Counted from the stretch's first letter, positions 15,062 through 23,123 are shown. The stretch: 23,534 nucleotides of DNA from an uncultured bacterium (GCA_949035555.1 CAROLD010000025.1:1-23534); one strand, 5' to 3'. The notes: generated from the letters alone by a model not told the origin. Made by a program: numbers and translations.

Positions 15062-16107
15062 GACTGCTTTTGTAACTGTTTATACAAATCAATTTCTTTG
15101 TCTGACAATTTGTCAGGAAGAACTATTTTTATTCTGGCATTAAGGTTGCCGTAGCCGCCTGATTTTTTAGGAAGTCCCAGATTTTTCAAACGAAGCATTT
15201 TGCCGCTTGATGTCATAGGAGGAATTTTTATACCTATATTTCCATGAAGAGTTTCTATTTCCTTTTTACAACCTAAAACCGCATCCGGAGGAGAGATTTC
15301 AACATCTTTTGTTAAATCAGAACCGTTGATTTCATAAACGCTGTCTTTTGGTGTAATTACAAGGTATAAATCACCTTTCTGACCATAAGCATCAACTTTC
15401 CCTTCGCCTTTCAGACGAACTTTCTGCCCTTCTTTTACTTCTTTTGGAAGTTTAACTTTAAGAGATTTATTTTCATTAATAATCCCAGTACCGCCGCAAG
15501 CCGAACAATAGCCGCCCCCTCCCGGGCATTGGGTACATTTTCTCATATCGTTAAACTTTACCGTAATCGGTTTATCCGAAAACAGGTCTTCTGCTGTGAC
15601 ATTAAGAGTTTTTGTCACATCCAAATCTTCTGATTTTTGAGAAGCTTTTTGACGCGGCCGTCTGGAGTAAGCCTGTTGAGCACCGCCCATATCTCCAAAA
15701 TCAAACCCTGAAAAACCTCCGCGAGCTCCGCCTGCTGAGGCACCACCCATCATATCACCGAACAAAGAGCTAAAGAAATCAGAAAATCCGCCCATATCCT
15801 GTCCGTTAAAATTAAACTGCTGATAACCTTGCCCGCCGCCAAAGTTAAAGTTTTCAAATCCCGGAGGAGGTGTGTAATCAGCTCCGCCCTGCCAGTTTGC
15901 ACCCAAACTGTCATAGCGCTGTCGTTTTTGCTTATCGCCAAGAACTTCATAGGCTTCATTTATTTCTTTAAATTTATCTTCTGCTTCTTTTGTTTTATTT
16001 ACATCAGGGTGATATTTTCTTGCAAGCTTACGATAGGCTGATTTAATTTCAGAATCTGTAGCTTCGCGCTTTACACCGAGAGTCTCATAGTAATCTTTGT
16101 ACTTCAT
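15058..16107 (-). CDS. DnaJ/CbpA-type Hsp40 co-chaperone with a reduced zinc finger
   Basis: Hsp40 proteins deliver substrates to DnaK and stimulate its ATPase. The 349-residue protein has a J domain at 1-70 with the HPD motif at 33-35, a long Gly/Phe-rich region at about 73-145 (GGFSDFFSSLFGDMMGG), and beta-rich substrate domains (about 160-340). Classical DnaJ has four CxxCxGxG repeats forming two zinc centres. Here only two CxxC pairs remain (C191/C194 and C201/C204, in CTQCPGGGGYCSACGGTG), enough for one zinc. It is therefore intermediate between type A DnaJ and zinc-free CbpA. The ATG at 16107 has a good AGGAG site at 8 bases, but that site lies inside the 3' arm of a perfect 13-bp hairpin. 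The gene follows the small unknown gene at 16182 on the same strand; no grpE or dnaK is nearby. Confidence 0.92.
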   Translation of the reverse strand: MKYKDYYETLGVKREATDSEIKSAYRKLARKYHPDVNKTKEAEDKFKEINEAYEVLGDKQKRQRYDSLGANWQGGADYTPPPGFENFNFGGGQGYQQFNFNGQDMGGFSDFFSSLFGDMMGGASAGGARGGFSGFDFGDMGGAQQAYSRRPRQKASQKSEDLDVTKTLNVTAEDLFSDKPITVKFNDMRKCTQCPGGGGYCSACGGTGIINENKSLKVKLPKEVKEGQKVRLKGEGKVDAYGQKGDLYLVITPKDSVYEINGSDLTKDVEISPPDAVLGCKKEIETLHGNIGIKIPPMTSSGKMLRLKNLGLPKKSGGYGNLNARIKIVLPDKLSDKEIDLYKQLQKQS

Positions 16108-16110
16108 ATT

Positions 16111-16151
16111 AAAATCTCCTATTCTAATGATAATATAAAATAGGAGATTTT
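16111..16151 (-). promoter_or_regulatory. hairpin sequestering the ribosome binding site of the dnaJ-like gene
   Basis: On the minus strand AAAATCTCCTATT (16151-16139) and AATAGGAGATTTT (16123-16111) are exact complements, 13 of 13, separated by a 15-base loop. The 3' arm contains the AGGAG ribosome binding site (16120-16116), which is followed after 8 bases by the ATG at 16107. The 5' arm contains the anti-Shine-Dalgarno CTCCT. Ten of 13 pairs are A-U. Such a structure could act as an RNA thermometer for a heat-shock gene. It could also be an operator, or a weak terminator for the gene ending at 16182. Confidence 0.6.
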
Positions 16152-16181
16152 TTGGATTTGTTAATTATTTTTTAATGATAT

Positions 16182-16586
16182 CTATTTTTCTGCAAGCTTG
16201 TCGCTCATTTCGGAAATTTCTTGTTTCAATGTTTTAAGAAAATCAGAATTTTCCAAATATTTCATAATGTCTTCTTTTTTACCTGTGACAAGAGGACGCT
16301 TAACCTCAATCATCATAGACGGATGAAGCATTGATACTTCCAAAAGATGCTGAGCTTTTTCGGCTTCCTCAGCTGAAACAGTAAGAGCTATTGACTTACA
16401 GTATAGCTTTTTGTCAGTATTTTGAACAGGTTCATTTATTGCACGGTAAAAGTTTATGTCAGAAATTTCGTATTCCGCACGATTTTTAAACTTTTTAACC
16501 ATTTCAGCAAGCTGTTTATCAAAACTCACGTTTCTAAATCCTTTTTGTTCAGTTTTATTAAAATTTATGTTATTAAATTTTATCAT
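16182..16586 (-). CDS. small protein of unknown function downstream of the RelA/SpoT-like gene (134 aa)
   Basis: No family is recognised. The protein is hydrophilic and lysine-rich with no signal peptide or membrane segment. The N-terminus has FRNVSFDK, similar in position and pattern to short motifs in two other unknown proteins of this window. A strand-rich centre (KKLYCKSIALTVSAEEAEK, MMIEVKRPLVTG) is followed by a helical C-terminus (EDIMKYLENSDFLKTLKQEI). The ATG at 16586 has a good TTGGAG site. It starts 16 bases after the stop of the RelA/SpoT-domain gene, so the two are almost certainly one transcript, and it ends 74 bases before the dnaJ-like gene starts. A partner or antitoxin role for the upstream enzyme is possible, but only from position. 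Confidence 0.75.
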   Translation of the reverse strand: MIKFNNINFNKTEQKGFRNVSFDKQLAEMVKKFKNRAEYEISDINFYRAINEPVQNTDKKLYCKSIALTVSAEEAEKAQHLLEVSMLHPSMMIEVKRPLVTGKKEDIMKYLENSDFLKTLKQEISEMSDKLAEK

Positions 16587-16602
16587 ATTTACTCCAATTC
16601 GT

Positions 16603-18048
16603 CTATACTATAAATTCTGAGCCGTTTGCATTTTCTATATGCGGAACAAAAGTTTTCATTTTTTCTGCTTCCTGAACTTTGTTCAATTCGTAAAGCCTTC
16701 GCATATTATCTTCCGATAATTTTTCGCTGAAACCTTGTGGTAATTGCGGTTTTTTAGATACTATACCGAGTTCTGTATTTCTGTAGTAATTATATACATC
16801 ACCCGCATATTTGTCGTAAAGAGGTTTTTCAAGTTTTGTTAGTGCCTGAACCTCATCTACATATTCATTAAAAACCGAACCAAGAGTATTTTTGCTAAGC
16901 CCTGCATCATATTTTAAATGTTCGTATTCACCGAACATGCCTGAACCGCGGATTTGAATTTCCGCATATGTTCTGTCAGGTAAAGTTACATTGATTTGAC
17001 CTGTTGTATAACCGGATTGCTTGATTGCATCTTTAGCAGATGGGGACAAACCTTCCAGACCGTATTTTGAAAGGTCAATATTTTCTGAACAGCTGATAAT
17101 ATCGTGTTTTTCACCTGTTGCTAATTGCAGACGTTCAAACTGTCGGATTTGTCTGTCCGAAAAATAAGCAATTCCGTCAGCACCTTTGTAGTTTTCAACA
17201 TCACCAATCTTCATCGGCTTTATGTTAGGGTTGGTTCTGAGTTCGTGAATTAAATCTTTGCTGATACCGGATTGTTCAAGCTTTTCTAATGTTGTAACAT
17301 TTCTGTCCAGTGCATCTTTCATACCTGCAAGAAGGAATTTCCGTACAACAGGTTCCGATTGTCGCTCTGCAAGAGCACATTTTACGGGATGAGCCAATTT
17401 GTTTGCAATCTCAAGTTCTTTTTTGGTCAGAGCTTCATTGTTAAACAAGCGTTGAACAAGAGATTTTTCCTGTGCAGTCAAGGCTTTACCGTCAATCTTT
17501 ATTGTATTAATTGTTTCCAGAACATCTTGTTTTGTTAAATTTGCAAGTTGTATTCTGCCGCCAATTGCATCCTGAATAATTTCCGACGCGTCTTTATCTG
17601 TTGTAACTTTTTTACCTTTTTTGATTATGTTTCTTTCGAGTTTTGAATATACAGAATTTGCACCTTTTGCCCTTACTGATACATCAAATCCTTCAAATAC
17701 AGCCTTAATATGTTTTTCAGCTTCAGGAAGAGATTTTTGATATCTGCGGGCAAGTCTCAAGGAAACATTTCCAAGTTCTGCGGCTTGAAGATTGTCAAGA
17801 GTTTTCCCTGATATCTCCAATACAGGATTAGAAAGATGCAGTGTTTCTGTATTCACAGGAAAAGTAATATCAGGTTTTATGCGATATTGACGAATACCTG
17901 ATGTTGAGATATTTTTTGATTCTGCTTTTCCAAATGTCAGAAAAGTTTTAGTTTTCGCCCCCGCAATCGGTACTGTCGCGGATTTAGAAACTGCCCTGAT
18001 TCTAAGAGCAGACATTATTGAGCTGATAAGTCTATCAGTTGATGCCAT
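16603..18048 (-). CDS. RelA/SpoT-domain protein with a large internal insertion
   Basis: RelA/SpoT domains transfer pyrophosphate from ATP to a nucleotide or, in some toxins, to tRNA. The 481-residue protein carries the scattered signature of this fold. The ATP-binding part VRAKGANSVYSKLER has R126, K128 and K136 in the usual spacing. A metal-binding Asp lies in IQDAIGGRI (D160, with G163 and R165). A G-loop-like SGYTTGQ (Y347) and EIQIR (E363 to R367) with M371 and GEYEHLKYDAG follow. In ordinary synthetases the first Asp and the G-loop Tyr are about 45 residues apart; here the gap is 187, so roughly 140 helical residues are inserted. The histidine usually four residues after the G-loop Tyr is Gln351. 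No HD hydrolase, TGS or ACT domain is present. The N-terminal 70 residues include FLTFGKAESK. The ATG at 18048 has an AGGGA site. Confidence 0.72.
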   Translation of the reverse strand: MASTDRLISSIMSALRIRAVSKSATVPIAGAKTKTFLTFGKAESKNISTSGIRQYRIKPDITFPVNTETLHLSNPVLEISGKTLDNLQAAELGNVSLRLARRYQKSLPEAEKHIKAVFEGFDVSVRAKGANSVYSKLERNIIKKGKKVTTDKDASEIIQDAIGGRIQLANLTKQDVLETINTIKIDGKALTAQEKSLVQRLFNNEALTKKELEIANKLAHPVKCALAERQSEPVVRKFLLAGMKDALDRNVTTLEKLEQSGISKDLIHELRTNPNIKPMKIGDVENYKGADGIAYFSDRQIRQFERLQLATGEKHDIISCSENIDLSKYGLEGLSPSAKDAIKQSGYTTGQINVTLPDRTYAEIQIRGSGMFGEYEHLKYDAGLSKNTLGSVFNEYVDEVQALTKLEKPLYDKYAGDVYNYYRNTELGIVSKKPQLPQGFSEKLSEDNMRRLYELNKVQEAEKMKTFVPHIENANGSEFIV

Positions 18049-18085
18049 ATAATATTTTCCCTATTTATCCCCTATGTATATATAA

Positions 18086-18114
18086 AGTATTTTTCTTAAA
18101 AAAATTTGCCTCAA
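18086..18114 (-). promoter_or_regulatory. possible promoter of the RelA/SpoT-like gene
   Basis: On the minus strand TTGAGG (18114-18109) and AATACT (18091-18086) are separated by 17 bases, just downstream of the terminator of the small winged-helix gene. A second -10-like TATATA lies a few bases further on. Strength is uncertain. Confidence 0.3.
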
Positions 18115-18119
18115 ATAAC

Positions 18120-18151
18120 AAAAAGGTATTACAAAATTGTAATACCTTTTT
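18120..18151 (-). terminator. strong hairpin terminator after the winged-helix gene
   Basis: AAAAAGGTATTACA (18120-18133) and TGTAATACCTTTTT (18138-18151) form a perfect 14-bp stem with a 4-base loop, 31 bases after the stop at 18182. The stem ends in a T run on either strand, so it may work in both directions. Confidence 0.75.
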
Positions 18152-18181
18152 TTATATGTATGTGTAAATGTGGTTAAAAAC

Positions 18182-18406
18182 TTATCTTAAGCTAACTTTT
18201 ACAGCAGGTCCTTTTTGAGAAATTTCAACTTTGTTTTCTCTTGCTAACCAGCCTAAACCTAAATCTGCAAAGTTACCTTTAAGGTCTAATTCTTTTTTCA
18301 TTTTTGCAAAAGTTGTTGTTCCGTTTTGATGTAAATAATTGTAGATTTCTCCTGCTGCAAAACCGATTCTTTCTTCCTGTGATAACATAACTTTTTTTGT
18401 TGCCAT
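18182..18406 (-). CDS. small winged-helix protein (DUF2582-like)
   Basis: The 74-residue protein matches the pattern of the DUF2582 winged helix-turn-helix family. It has an N-terminal helix with GFAAGEIYNYLHQNG, a recognition region (TTFAKMKKELDL) and the hallmark GLGWLARENKVEI wing segment. Members are about 65-75 residues and consist of this domain alone. DNA binding is likely from the fold, but targets are unknown. The ATG at 18406 has an excellent AAGGAG site, and a strong terminator follows, so it is a monocistronic unit. It is divergent from the helicase gene across 144 bases, so it could act on that promoter; this is inference. Confidence 0.8.
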   Translation of the reverse strand: MATKKVMLSQEERIGFAAGEIYNYLHQNGTTTFAKMKKELDLKGNFADLGLGWLARENKVEISQKGPAVKVSLR

Positions 18407-18550
18407 AATCTCTTCTCCTTGATTTATTGTCGCTACAACACTTTTTCGATATTCAAATCATAGTAGATTTTTGAATTTAAAACATCGTGTTAACAATGTA
18501 GTTTTTTGGTGGTAATTTTATGATAATATACACTGTAAGGAGTATTGAAA

Positions 18551-21500
18551 TTGATTCTCGAGGGGAGTATAGCATCAAATAAAACAGACTTACTAATCGA
18601 AAAATACGCGGCACTGCTTAATCATGGTATTAACGCGTCAGAAATTCTTGTGCTTGTTCAAAATTCTACTCTCAAAAATAATTTCATTGAAAAAGTGTAT
18701 AAAAAACTTACGGTAGACTGTGTTGAAAAATTACAGGTTCATTCATTTTTCTCACTTGTATATAACACAATTTCAGACAACTGGGCATTTTTGGAAGACC
18801 GTAATATTTTTGATAATCCTGTAATATTGCCAAACCTTGCAGGGCTTGAGGTTTCACAATTCTTGTTGAAAGATATCCTCAAAGATGTGCCGTTTCGGGG
18901 ATATAATTCCAGAATGTCGCTGCTCCACCAAATTTTCAGAAGATATTCACTTATTGTACAAAATAACTTATCTCAAAGTGAAATTGATAAACGAGCAAAA
19001 ATTCTCAAAGAAGGATTTTCCGATGAAGCCTCGCTTGCAATTAAAAAATTACTCAAAAAAACTCTGGAACTGCGTGATTTTGATTATTTACGACAGTGTT
19101 TGATGTTCAATTTTGTATATAAAAATTCAGACTATTTCAAAGATATAAAATATTTATTCGTGGATGATGCTGATGAATGCACTCCGATATGTCTGGATTT
19201 CATTGAACATTTATCCAAAAATCTGTCAGATTTTTGGATTGCAATTGACCCGATGGGTTCAAGCAGATGCGGGTATTTGAGCGCAGACAAAAACAATCTT
19301 GCTAAGCTGAAAAATATATTCGGAAAAGACTCTTCCGTCTTGCCGCAAAAAGGGAAAATGCTTAATGATGCTGAAAATCTGTTTAAAAATATTTATCTTG
19401 AAGAACACAATATTTTGAATAACTTTTTATATAATTCATACACAAAGCGCTCAGATGCTGTAGATAGTGCGATTGCACAAATCAAAAATCTTCTGGACAA
19501 AAAAGTAAACCCGTGTGACATTGCAATTATTACCCCTATAATTGATGACATGCTGAAATTCACATTGAGAGAAAATTTCAAATCGGGTATTGATTTATTA
19601 TACCTTTCAGGAAATGAAAAGCTTATACAAAACAGACTGGTTCTTGCCGCAGTCACGGTCTTAAAGTTAAATACCGAACTAAAAAACACCCTGACAGAAT
19701 TTGATATTCGTGTAATTTTGTCAGAGTTTCTTCATATTCCGCTCAAATACTGCGAAGAAATCCTTTCATCTTTCGAACGTGAAAAAGTTTTAATCCCGTA
19801 TGAATTTGCGGATGAAGATTACACAAAAAAATATTCGAAGTTCTTAAATCTTGTAGAAAACCTTGCCGCAAATCAGGAAAAACTGTCAGAACAAATAGTT
19901 CAAACTTATAATGAATTATTTACTTTTGAAGTATGGAACAAAACAGAAATTAACAAATTCAACTTCTTCTTGAAACAGATGATTGATTTTGAAAATGTTT
20001 TCGGCAAAGACTTCAACTCAAGAAAAATTGATATTATTCTACAAATTGAAAATTCTATAATTTCAGAAAATCCGTATTCCGTGCTGGAAGTCGAAAGAAA
20101 TAATCTCATTATTTCAACCCCGCAAAAAATTATAGATAATCAGATTAAAACAAAATATCAAATCTGGCTTGATATCTCAAGTTCGGAATGGATAAAATCA
20201 GACACGGGACCATTATATAACGCGTGGGTTTTCCAAAAAGACTGGGACAAAGAAGAATACACAATAGACGATAATATTGAGCTTTCTCGCGAAAAAAATG
20301 CCCGGGTTTTGCGTAAATTAACTCTCTGCGCTAAGGAAAATATTTTCTGTTATTCAAGCCTTTTTGACTCAAACGGAATAGAGAACTACGGCGCTCTGGA
20401 AGAATTTATTATTGTAAATGCGGCAGAAGATACCTCACAAGAAAAAGAAAAAACATTCAAAATCATTCCGCGCGAAGACCAGCAACCCGTGCTTGATTAC
20501 ACAAATGGCTATATGGGGATTTCTGCCGTACCCGGTGCGGGAAAGACCACTATTTTACTTGCACTTATCATTAAACTTCTGGAGCGTAAAATCAATCCAG
20601 AACATATTTTTGTACTGACTTATATGGATTCTGCGGCAAGGAATTTCAGAGAACGAATTAAAAATGTTCGCAAGAATTCCGCAAAACTTCCAAACATCAG
20701 CACAATACACGGGCTTGCTCTTCGAATTTTAAAAGAAAACGGCAATTATGAAAAGCTGGGTTTGTCAGCTGATTTTGAAATCTGTGACGAGACACACAGA
20801 AGCCGAATTTTGCGTGAAATATCTTCTAAAATGCGCATTGAACAAAAAACAGCAGAAGAATTTGACCGTGCCGTATCAGTTTTTAAAATGGGACTTGGAA
20901 AATTTTCAGACAATCAGATTGCAGATGCAAAACTAAAAAAATTCAAAACCTTCTTTACCGCATATCAACAAAATTTGAAAGAATTTAACCTAATTGATTA
21001 CGACGACATGCTGACAGGGTCTGTTCGAATTTTGAAAGAAAACCCTGATATTTTGGCTCATTATCAGGATATTTGCGAATACATCATTGAAGACGAAGCG
21101 CAGGATTCGTCAGGAATTCAACAGGAATTGATTGCACTTTTATCAGGAAAACACAAAAATGTTATACGATGCGGCGATGTTAACCAGTCAATCACATCGA
21201 CTTTTTCAAACGCGGATGTTGAAGGGTTCAGAAAATTTATTATTGATAACAACAACATCAGCATGAACTGTTCCCAAAGATGCGCCCGCGGGGTTTGGGA
21301 GTGTGCCAATTCACTGGTTAAGACTTTCAGCGGAAAATCAGACAGTGCAAATTCGTTTTTCGAAATGTATATGCAGCCTGTTGACGGTAAAAATCCTGAA
21401 ACAAAAAATGCAGTGGAAGGAATGATTTTTGACAGTGCGATTGAAGAAAAAAACTTTATTCTGAAAACAATTAAAGAAACAGTTTCAAAAAATCCCGATT

Positions 21501-22423
21501 ACACTATAGGAATACTTTTACGCTACAATTATCAAGTTGCAGACTGGCAAGGGTTAATCGAAAACAGCGGACTGAAAGCGATTACACGCAGTCAATGCCT
21601 TGAACAAAAAACTATTTTCAAAGTAATTTTTGCAGTTATGAAAATGATTTTGAACCCGTTTGATAACGAAAATATCGGAACGAATTATGATATATTAGCC
21701 GATTCAGGATTTTATAAATGCGGGCTTGGTTCAGAAATCAAAAAATATGAAAATCCGTTTATCCAAATCAACGCTGATAACATCGACAATCAAAGCCTTG
21801 AACAGTTTTACTGGGATTTAAATTACTGGATTTCGCTGTGCTATCTGCCGCCTAACGAGCTTGCACTAAAGATTGGAATGCAATTTTTCAAAAGCGATAT
21901 CGAAAAATCAAATATTTATCTGATTTCAACCCTCATAAAAAGAATTTGTATCAAAAATAATTCGCTGGAATATACAATCGCAAGACTTGCCGAGCTTTCT
22001 AAAAAGCCTAATTTGAGCGGGTTTAAATTCTTCTCGGAAGAAGACGAAGATGATAAAAAATCATTACAGGGTAAAGTTCAGATTATGACAATGCACAAGT
22101 CAAAAGGGGATGAGTTTAACCTTGTATTCATCCCTGAAATGTCAGAAAAAAGCCTTCCGCTGTCAATCGGGTCAATTAACCTCAAATCTGCGGATTTTAT
22201 CGAAACTGTAAAGACTCTTAATCCAAACTATAAAAAGAAATCAGAATATGAATTAAAGCAGGAAATCTTATCGGAAAATCTGCGGTTGATGTATGTTGCC
22301 ATTACACGCGCAAAAAACAAGTTATTCATAACTACAACTTCAAAAATCAAAACCCGTTACGGCAAAGTTCAAAAATCAGAACCTAATACAATATTTGAGG
22401 AGGTTATAGTAAATGCACAATAA
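18551..22423 (+). CDS. giant double UvrD/AddA-type helicase (inactivated half fused to active half)
   Basis: The protein of about 1290 residues appears to contain two superfamily 1A helicases in tandem. The C-terminal half (about 640-1290) is intact: PREDQQPVLDY, Walker A VPGAGKTT (K665), STIHGLALRIL, IIEDEAQDSS (D848, E849), RCGDVNQSI, TMHKSKGDEFNLVF and LMYVAITRAKNKLF (R1253). The N-terminal half (1 to about 640) shows the same order in eroded form: GSIASNKTD (K11), VDDADEC in place of DEAQD (204-210), AIDPMGSSRCGY in place of GDxxQSIY, and STPQKIIDNQIK. It resembles the AddB/RecC inactivated-helicase role, on the same chain as an AddA/RecB-like motor. I start at TTG 18551, 8 bases after AAGGAG; TTG 18545 is only 2 bases from it. 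Its stop overlaps the nuclease gene by 11 bases. Confidence 0.88.
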   Translation: MILEGSIASNKTDLLIEKYAALLNHGINASEILVLVQNSTLKNNFIEKVYKKLTVDCVEKLQVHSFFSLVYNTISDNWAFLEDRNIFDNPVILPNLAGLEVSQFLLKDILKDVPFRGYNSRMSLLHQIFRRYSLIVQNNLSQSEIDKRAKILKEGFSDEASLAIKKLLKKTLELRDFDYLRQCLMFNFVYKNSDYFKDIKYLFVDDADECTPICLDFIEHLSKNLSDFWIAIDPMGSSRCGYLSADKNNLAKLKNIFGKDSSVLPQKGKMLNDAENLFKNIYLEEHNILNNFLYNSYTKRSDAVDSAIAQIKNLLDKKVNPCDIAIITPIIDDMLKFTLRENFKSGIDLLYLSGNEKLIQNRLVLAAVTVLKLNTELKNTLTEFDIRVILSEFLHIPLKYCEEILSSFEREKVLIPYEFADEDYTKKYSKFLNLVENLAANQEKLSEQIVQTYNELFTFEVWNKTEINKFNFFLKQMIDFENVFGKDFNSRKIDIILQIENSIISENPYSVLEVERNNLIISTPQKIIDNQIKTKYQIWLDISSSEWIKSDTGPLYNAWVFQKDWDKEEYTIDDNIELSREKNARVLRKLTLCAKENIFCYSSLFDSNGIENYGALEEFIIVNAAEDTSQEKEKTFKIIPREDQQPVLDYTNGYMGISAVPGAGKTTILLALIIKLLERKINPEHIFVLTYMDSAARNFRERIKNVRKNSAKLPNISTIHGLALRILKENGNYEKLGLSADFEICDETHRSRILREISSKMRIEQKTAEEFDRAVSVFKMGLGKFSDNQIADAKLKKFKTFFTAYQQNLKEFNLIDYDDMLTGSVRILKENPDILAHYQDICEYIIEDEAQDSSGIQQELIALLSGKHKNVIRCGDVNQSITSTFSNADVEGFRKFIIDNNNISMNCSQRCARGVWECANSLVKTFSGKSDSANSFFEMYMQPVDGKNPETKNAVEGMIFDSAIEEKNFILKTIKETVSKNPDYTIGILLRYNYQVADWQGLIENSGLKAITRSQCLEQKTIFKVIFAVMKMILNPFDNENIGTNYDILADSGFYKCGLGSEIKKYENPFIQINADNIDNQSLEQFYWDLNYWISLCYLPPNELALKIGMQFFKSDIEKSNIYLISTLIKRICIKNNSLEYTIARLAELSKKPNLSGFKFFSEEDEDDKKSLQGKVQIMTMHKSKGDEFNLVFIPEMSEKSLPLSIGSINLKSADFIETVKTLNPNYKKKSEYELKQEILSENLRLMYVAITRAKNKLFITTTSKIKTRYGKVQKSEPNTIFEEVIVNAQ

Positions 22424-23057
22424 TTTTTCTCCCAATATGCTTAAAACATACGAAACCTGCCCGCGAAAATACTATTATAATTACATAGAAGGTGTAAATG
22501 TTCCGCGTTCTGCTCTGCCTTTTGAAAAAGGTAAAAAAATCCACGCGCTTGCAAACTATTTTTTGCAAAGGGTAAATATTTCACGTATAGAAACTGCGCT
22601 AACTCCTGCTGAAACTGAAATCTGGCACACACTGCTTGATAATCCTTTCTATAGAAAAGACTGTTTAAAATCTGAATTCCCGCTATCTTGCCAAATTGGT
22701 GATTACTGGCTTGGAGGAAGAATTGATGCAATTGTTCATGATTATGAAAAGTATTATATTCTTGATTATAAAACCGGTTCCATTCCGAAAAATCCGGAAT
22801 ATGACTTCCAAACAATGATATATTTGCTCTGTCTTGATAAATACCTAAAAACATATGACTCACTGTCTTTTGTCTATATAAACCTTCGCGACAAAAAAAA
22901 TCACGTAATTGATTTTAATGATGAATTACACAGAAAATACGAACAAAAACTTATCGCAACCTGCAATACGATAAAATCTGACACCCTCTACAATTGCAAT
23001 ATAGAAAACTGTAAATTCTGCGAATACACAAAAATTTGTTCTAAAGAAAACAATTAA
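22413..23057 (+). CDS. PD-(D/E)XK iron-sulfur nuclease, AddB/Cas4-type
   Basis: This 214-residue protein is a stand-alone RecB-family nuclease with an iron-sulfur clasp. It has FSPNMLKTYETCPRKYYY with the first cluster Cys at 16, a helix with GKKIHALAN (H44), the metal-binding GGRIDAIV (D105), the catalytic ILDYKTG (D118, K120), QTMIY (Q133, Y137), and the C-terminal cluster cysteines C200-x2-C203-x5-C209. This is the layout of the AddB C-terminal nuclease and of Cas4. The ATG at 22413 lies inside the helicase gene's end (11-base overlap, different frame) with a very strong GAGGAGGT site. The two are therefore co-translated and probably form a helicase-nuclease complex. No cas1, cas2 or CRISPR array is nearby, so it is not assigned as cas4. 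Confidence 0.9.
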   Translation: MHNNFSPNMLKTYETCPRKYYYNYIEGVNVPRSALPFEKGKKIHALANYFLQRVNISRIETALTPAETEIWHTLLDNPFYRKDCLKSEFPLSCQIGDYWLGGRIDAIVHDYEKYYILDYKTGSIPKNPEYDFQTMIYLLCLDKYLKTYDSLSFVYINLRDKKNHVIDFNDELHRKYEQKLIATCNTIKSDTLYNCNIENCKFCEYTKICSKENN

Positions 23058-23094
23058 TTTTTACAAAATGTAAACAATTTATTAACCTTTGCAA

Positions 23095-23123
23095 TTTTTA
23101 AAAATAAAAATACTTTATATAAA
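23095..23123 (+). promoter_or_regulatory. possible promoter of the right-edge gene
   Basis: TTTTTA (23095-23100) and TATAAA (23118-23123) are separated by 17 bases. The region is very AT-rich, so chance matches are likely. A short inverted repeat TTTACA/TGTAAA (23060-23074) just after the nuclease stop could weakly end the previous transcript. Confidence 0.25.

Noticed and set aside
16111..16151. CIRCE operator (HrcA) upstream of the dnaJ-like gene
   Set aside because: The arms do not resemble TTAGCACTC/GAGTGCTAA and the loop is 15 rather than 9 bases.
22441..22863. Minus-strand 140-codon frame opposite the nuclease gene
   Set aside because: The sense strand encodes a motif-complete Fe-S nuclease; the antisense has no recognisable motif or ribosome binding site.
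22413..23057. Cas4 of a CRISPR system
   Set aside because: The fold and cysteine pattern fit, but no cas genes or repeat array are present and the gene is coupled to a helicase, which fits an AddB-type nuclease better.
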